32,300 nucleotides of DNA from Curtobacterium sp. MCBA15_001 (GTDB taxonomy: Bacteria; Actinomycetota; Actinomycetes; Actinomycetales; Microbacteriaceae). Positions 29,557-32,300 of this stretch are shown here, piece by piece. Each line of letters opens with the position of its first letter. The stretch's first letter is position 1. The stretch spans positions 334,255 through 366,554 of the forward strand of contig NZ_MJGI01000021.1 in assembly GCF_001864835.1 (NCBI RefSeq), read 5' to 3'. Under the pieces are notes generated by a model. That model saw nothing but the letters and a program-made list of their open reading frames with translations. It was not told the DNA's origin and made no database searches. The position numbers and the translations under genes were made by a program.

Positions 29557-29599
29557 GCAGTCTCGCAGATGACCTTCCACCCTTCAGATCACTGGAACA

Positions 29600-29629
29600 T
29601 TGCGTTCTGCATTTGTGTACCAATATCGT
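29600..29629 (+). promoter_or_regulatory. Sigma-70-like promoter of the secreted-protein cassette
   Basis: TTGCGT (29600-29605) and TATCGT (29624-29629) are 18 bases apart, inside a noticeably AT-richer patch (about 29570-29640). The leader would be about 35 bases. It is the best-formed -35/-10 pair in the accessory part. Confidence 0.6.
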
Positions 29630-29671
29630 GTTCTCACCCGCAGTGGAGCGGGCTCTTCCAAGGAGGACTCG

Positions 29672-30274
29672 ATGACGAAGAACTGGATGAGGACCGCGTT
29701 GGCGGTGACGCTGAGCGCAGGTCTGGTCCTGAGTGCCACTCCGGCGCTCGCCGACGTGCAGAGCAAGGACGACCCACCCTCCGTGCAGGACCGCACCGAT
29801 CGGCTCGTCGCTGGCGTGGATGAAGCGAAGAAGGTCTTCGACGGTCGCACAGCGGCGGACGCGGGGGCGAGCGCGCGGGACGTGAACGACTTCGCGGTCG
29901 GTTTCGTCGCTGCGGGCGGAACGGTGACGAACGTTGCCGTCGCACAGTCGGAAGTCGATCGCCTCCGCGGGAATGCTGCTGCGATGCGAGCCTGTTCCGG
30001 CAGGAACTCCGCAGATGTGACAGGGCTGCAGGCCAACGTCTACCTCGACTCCTGCAACGCGAGCCGGATCGTCGCTGGGCTGGCTGGGGGCGCGGGTGTC
30101 GCCGCTCTCGTCGGCATCATCACCGCGGCGACTGGCATCGGTGGTGCGGCAGGGGGGATCGCGGCCGCACTGCTCTCCATCGGCTCGGCCGCAGTCGCGT
30201 ACTGCGGCTCGAACGGGCGTGGCATCGGGTTCCACGTGCTGCCGGTGGGGCCGCCTTGGAGCCGGTCTCAGTGA
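29672..30274 (+). CDS. Secreted Gly/Ala-rich protein, possible pore-forming toxin or bacteriocin precursor
   Basis: I do not recognise a family. The 200-residue product has a signal peptide with a hydrophobic core and likely ALA cleavage after residue 27. A charged, mixed helical region (28-130) follows with Cys108 and Cys128. Then comes a long hydrophobic Gly/Ala-rich stretch (133-178, many GxxxG-like spacings) ending at Cys178, and a tail CGSNGRGIGFHV...SRSQ. AGGAGG at 29661-29666 fixes the ATG at 29672. The small membrane protein gene overlaps its stop. A secreted protein with a glycine-zipper membrane segment plus a coupled two-helix partner resembles a bacteriocin/immunity pair; this is inference, and a surface protein is the alternative. 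Confidence 0.7.
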   Translation: MTKNWMRTALAVTLSAGLVLSATPALADVQSKDDPPSVQDRTDRLVAGVDEAKKVFDGRTAADAGASARDVNDFAVGFVAAGGTVTNVAVAQSEVDRLRGNAAAMRACSGRNSADVTGLQANVYLDSCNASRIVAGLAGGAGVAALVGIITAATGIGGAAGGIAAALLSIGSAAVAYCGSNGRGIGFHVLPVGPPWSRSQ

Positions 30275-30507
30275 ACCGCGTCGATCCGAGGACGTCGCGC
30301 TTGCGACCCGTCGACGCGGTCCTCATCTCACTGGCATCGATGCTCCTCGGAGCGGGCGTGGCGACGATGGCGTGGTCCGTCTGGACCCCTGAGGGAACCC
30401 CCCTCTGGGACCGGTCGATGACGCTCGGGAGTGCTCTCGCGATCGGGGCCGCGATGGTCGGGTGTGTCGGGACGATCCTGACTCGGCGACGTCAGCGTCA
30501 GGCCTGA
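30271..30507 (+). CDS. Small two-helix membrane protein, candidate immunity partner
   Basis: The 78-residue protein has a basic N-terminus (VNRVDPRTSRLRP), helix 1 (about 14-37), a short outer loop with WTPEGTPLWDRS, helix 2 (about 51-70) and a strongly basic tail (TRRRQRQA), so both ends should be cytoplasmic. The GTG start overlaps the TGA of the secreted-protein gene (GTGA), and GGAG at 30258-30261 is correctly spaced. A TTG at 30256 is an in-frame alternative adding five residues. Size, topology and coupling are what immunity proteins of secreted toxins often show, but no family is recognised. Confidence 0.65.
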   Translation: MNRVDPRTSRLRPVDAVLISLASMLLGAGVATMAWSVWTPEGTPLWDRSMTLGSALAIGAAMVGCVGTILTRRRQRQA

Positions 30508-30520
30508 GCGGCTGGAGGAA

Positions 30521-30564
30521 CGGACTGGAGGCCCGGTGCCAGCTGGCACCGGGCCTCCTGTCCG
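30521..30564. terminator. Bidirectional terminator with a 32-bp perfect palindrome
   Basis: Positions 30527-30558 read the same on both strands, and the pairing continues outward as CGGAC/GTCCG after one T-T mismatch, about 21 bp of stem. It lies between the convergent small membrane protein gene and the aldehyde dehydrogenase gene and shares its outer stem with the hairpin at 13686-13727. Confidence 0.85.
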
Positions 30565-30580
30565 TCTGTCGTCCGGTCCG

Positions 30581-31951
30581 TCAGCCGATGCGGATGAGCT
30601 TCTTGTTGACGAACTCGTCGGCGCCGAGCGCGCCGAGCTCGCGGCCGAAGCCGCTCGCCTTGACCCCGCCGAACGGCAGCTCCGGGCTGTCCGCGCCGAC
30701 GATGTTGACGTAGACCATGCCGGCCTCGATCCGGTCCGCGACGCGGAGTGCCTGGTCGGCGTCCGTCGTGAACAGGTACGAGCCCAGGCCGTAGGGGGTG
30801 TCGTTGGCCAGTCGGACGGCGTCGTCCTCGTCGGCGACCCGGTACACCGCGGCGACGGGGCCGAAGAACTCCTCGCGGTAGGCGTCGTTGTCGGGCGTGA
30901 CGCCCGTCAGCACGGTCGGGGTGAAGGCGTTGCCGGTGCGCTGGCCGCCGGTCTCGACGGTGGCGCCCTGCGCGGTCGCGGCCTCGAGCTGTTCCTGCAG
31001 CCGGTCGGCCGCGGCGGTGGAGGACAGCGGGCCGAGCTCGGCGCCGGGCACCGACGGGTCGGACGGCGCGACGGCGGACATCGCCGCCGTGAACTTCGCC
31101 AGGAAGTCGTCGTACAGGTCGTCGGCGACCAGGAACCGCTTGGCCGCGTTGCAGACCTGCCCGTTGCCCTCGAGCCGGGTCGCCACGGCGGACTCGACGA
31201 CGGCGTCCAGGTCGTCGGTCGACAGCAGGATGAACGGGTCGGAACCGCCGAGCTCCAGGACGACCTTTGTCAGGTTGCGTCCGGCGATCTCGGCGACGGC
31301 TGCACCGGCTCGGGCGGAGCCGGTCAGGGAGACACCACGGACGCGGGGGTCGGCGATCACGTCGGCGACCTGCTCGTTCGACGCGAAGACGTTCGTGTAC
31401 GCCCCGGCCGGGAAGCCGGCGTCGGTGAAGACCTGCTCGATCGCCAGCGCCGACTCCGGGCACTGCGGCGCGTGCTTGAGCAGGACGCTGTTCCCGATGA
31501 GCAGGTTCGGACCGGCGAACCGGGCGATCTGGTACGCGGGGAAGTTCCACGGCATGATCCCGAGCACGACGCCGATCGAGGCCCTGCGGATGAAGGCGCT
31601 GCCCTCGGACCCGGCTGCGAGGGTGATGGGCTGGTCGGCGAGGAACTCCTCGGCGTGGTCGGCGTGGTGGTCGTAGATGTCCGCGCAGAAGTCGATCTCG
31701 CCCAGGGCCTGGTCGATCGGCTTCGCCATCTCGCGCACGATCGTGGCCGCCAGCTCCGCTCGACGCTCGCGGTACAGCTCGGCGACGCGGTGCAGCAGCG
31801 CAGCGCGGTCGGCGACGAAGCTCGTGTCCTCGGCGTGCGCCCGGTCGGCGGCCGCGATCACGTCCCGGAGCGCGTGGTCGGTGATCGTCGGGAAGGTCCG
31901 GAGCACCTCGCCGCTGGTCGGGTCGGTCACGGCGTAGAGGGCGGTGGTCAT
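30581..31951 (-). CDS. Aldehyde dehydrogenase, succinate-semialdehyde dehydrogenase type (GabD1/Sad-like)
   Basis: The 456-residue protein is close in length to mycobacterial GabD1 (457). Motifs are MPWNFPAYQ with Asn136, the Sad/YneI-type VLLKHAPQCPESA with Lys159, LTGSARAG, general base Glu233 in LELGGSDPF and nucleophile Cys267 in GNGQVCNAAKRF, 34 residues later as in active family members. It ends PFGGVKASGFGRELG. AGGAG 6 bases upstream supports the ATG at 31951. It is the second SSADH-type enzyme in 3 kb but is monocistronic and of a different subfamily from gabD; the substrate is likely succinate semialdehyde or another short aldehyde. Confidence 0.9.
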   Translation of the reverse strand: MTTALYAVTDPTSGEVLRTFPTITDHALRDVIAAADRAHAEDTSFVADRAALLHRVAELYRERRAELAATIVREMAKPIDQALGEIDFCADIYDHHADHAEEFLADQPITLAAGSEGSAFIRRASIGVVLGIMPWNFPAYQIARFAGPNLLIGNSVLLKHAPQCPESALAIEQVFTDAGFPAGAYTNVFASNEQVADVIADPRVRGVSLTGSARAGAAVAEIAGRNLTKVVLELGGSDPFILLSTDDLDAVVESAVATRLEGNGQVCNAAKRFLVADDLYDDFLAKFTAAMSAVAPSDPSVPGAELGPLSSTAAADRLQEQLEAATAQGATVETGGQRTGNAFTPTVLTGVTPDNDAYREEFFGPVAAVYRVADEDDAVRLANDTPYGLGSYLFTTDADQALRVADRIEAGMVYVNIVGADSPELPFGGVKASGFGRELGALGADEFVNKKLIRIG

Positions 31952-32123
31952 GCGTGCTCCTGTCGCAGGTCGACCGGGGAGCCGTCGCCCGCCATCGGTC
32001 ACGTGACCCGAACTGTACCCACTCGACCGGTGCTCGGAACCAACCCGGCGCCGGCTGGGACGCAGCGGGGAGGACCCTCAGCCCAGCGGGCGTGCCGGGC
32101 GGTCGGTTCCCGGCACTGCTCCC

Positions 32124-32129
32124 TACGCT
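32124..32129 (+). promoter_or_regulatory. Candidate -10 element of the last gene
   Basis: TACGCT within CCCTACGCTCG lies 10 bases before the ATG at 32140, a slightly wider spacing than at the other leaderless-type starts. Confidence 0.4.
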
Positions 32130-32139
32130 CGGTCTTCCC

Positions 32140-32300
32140 ATGCAGCACACATCCCGCACCAAGGTCGTCGTCACGACCGTCGTGGTCCTGACCGTCCTGA
32201 CCGCGGCGAACATCGGTGTGGCCGCGACCTGGTGGGGACGCTCCGCCACCGCCGCGCCCGGAGCCGTCGCGACCGCCACCCCGACGTCGTCAGGGCCCGC
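32140..32300 (+). CDS. Membrane-anchored or secreted protein, N-terminus only
   Basis: The frame opens at ATG 32140 and runs off the window end after 53 full codons. It begins MQHTSRTKVVVTTVVVLTVL and continues into an Ala-rich helix that ends at about residue 32 (AATWWGRS). This is a signal peptide or N-terminal anchor. An Ala/Thr/Pro/Ser-rich segment follows, as in extracellular spacers. The identity cannot be told from this part. Confidence 0.65.
   Translation, partial: MQHTSRTKVVVTTVVVLTVLTAANIGVAATWWGRSATAAPGAVATATPTSSGP

Larger units (their letters stand above)
29025..29567. repeat. 147-bp direct repeat pair (29025-29171 and 29421-29567)
   Basis: The two blocks are offset by exactly 396 bases. 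My hand alignment finds about 15 differences and no gaps, roughly 90 % identity. Each contains the promoter-like GAGACT and the first 44 or so codons of the GNAT gene on the - strand. The 249 bases between the blocks hold the orphan micro-ORF at 29254-29409. Confidence 0.85.

Overview
The window comes from a high-GC Gram-positive chromosome, in the replication-origin-proximal core. Gene order and protein style point to an actinobacterium of the Micrococcales, most likely family Microbacteriaceae; Curtobacterium is my best guess at the genus, inferred from gene style and terminator hairpins and not tested by any search.

Region 1 (1-9632) is the classic origin block. A DnaA-box-bearing intergenic region leads into dnaN, gnd (short NAD-type 6-phosphogluconate dehydrogenase), recF, dciA (DUF721), gyrB, gyrA and a DUF3566 membrane protein, all on the + strand. 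It covers replication, repair and topology, with one pentose-phosphate gene in the middle. tRNA-Ile(GAT) and tRNA-Ala(TGC) follow.

Region 2 (9868-13766) holds a DUF5324-like tail-anchored protein on the - strand, a cyclophilin (ppiA), a rhomboid protease with a Cys-rich N-terminus, the division protein CrgA (- strand) and a pabA/trpG amidotransferase. Its intergenic DNA is unusual: a 31-bp-phased triplet of short repeats ending in a perfect palindrome (10123-10208), and a dense cluster of DnaA-box-like sites boxed between two convergent terminators (12435-12593), about 12 kb from the origin.

Region 3 (13767-22881, - strand) is the actinobacterial growth and division signalling operon fhaA-fhaB-pstP-rodA-pbpA-pknA-pknB. 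Most junctions are 4-base stop/start overlaps. A large hairpin and a candidate promoter separate pknA from pknB. The kinases, the PP2C phosphatase, two FHA phosphothreonine readers and the SEDS/class B PBP pair together couple Ser/Thr phosphorylation to peptidoglycan synthesis.

Region 4 (22969-32300) is accessory. It has tRNA-Leu(CAG), an NAD-dependent epimerase-like gene overlapping tail-to-tail with a PucR-type regulator, and a divergent gabT-gabD operon for GABA catabolism. A GNAT acetyltransferase follows, then a scrambled 500-bp interval with a truncated GNAT copy and an orphan acidic micro-ORF whose expected start codon reads AAG. Next is a two-gene cassette (secreted Gly/Ala-rich protein plus a small two-helix membrane protein) that resembles a toxin/bacteriocin and immunity pair, then a second succinate-semialdehyde-type dehydrogenase and the start of a membrane or secreted protein cut by the window edge.

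A recurring theme is leaderless-looking genes: a TANNNT or GANNNT hexamer sits 6-10 bases before the ATG at most operon-first genes that lack a ribosome binding site. No CRISPR array, insertion sequence, prophage or rRNA gene is visible.
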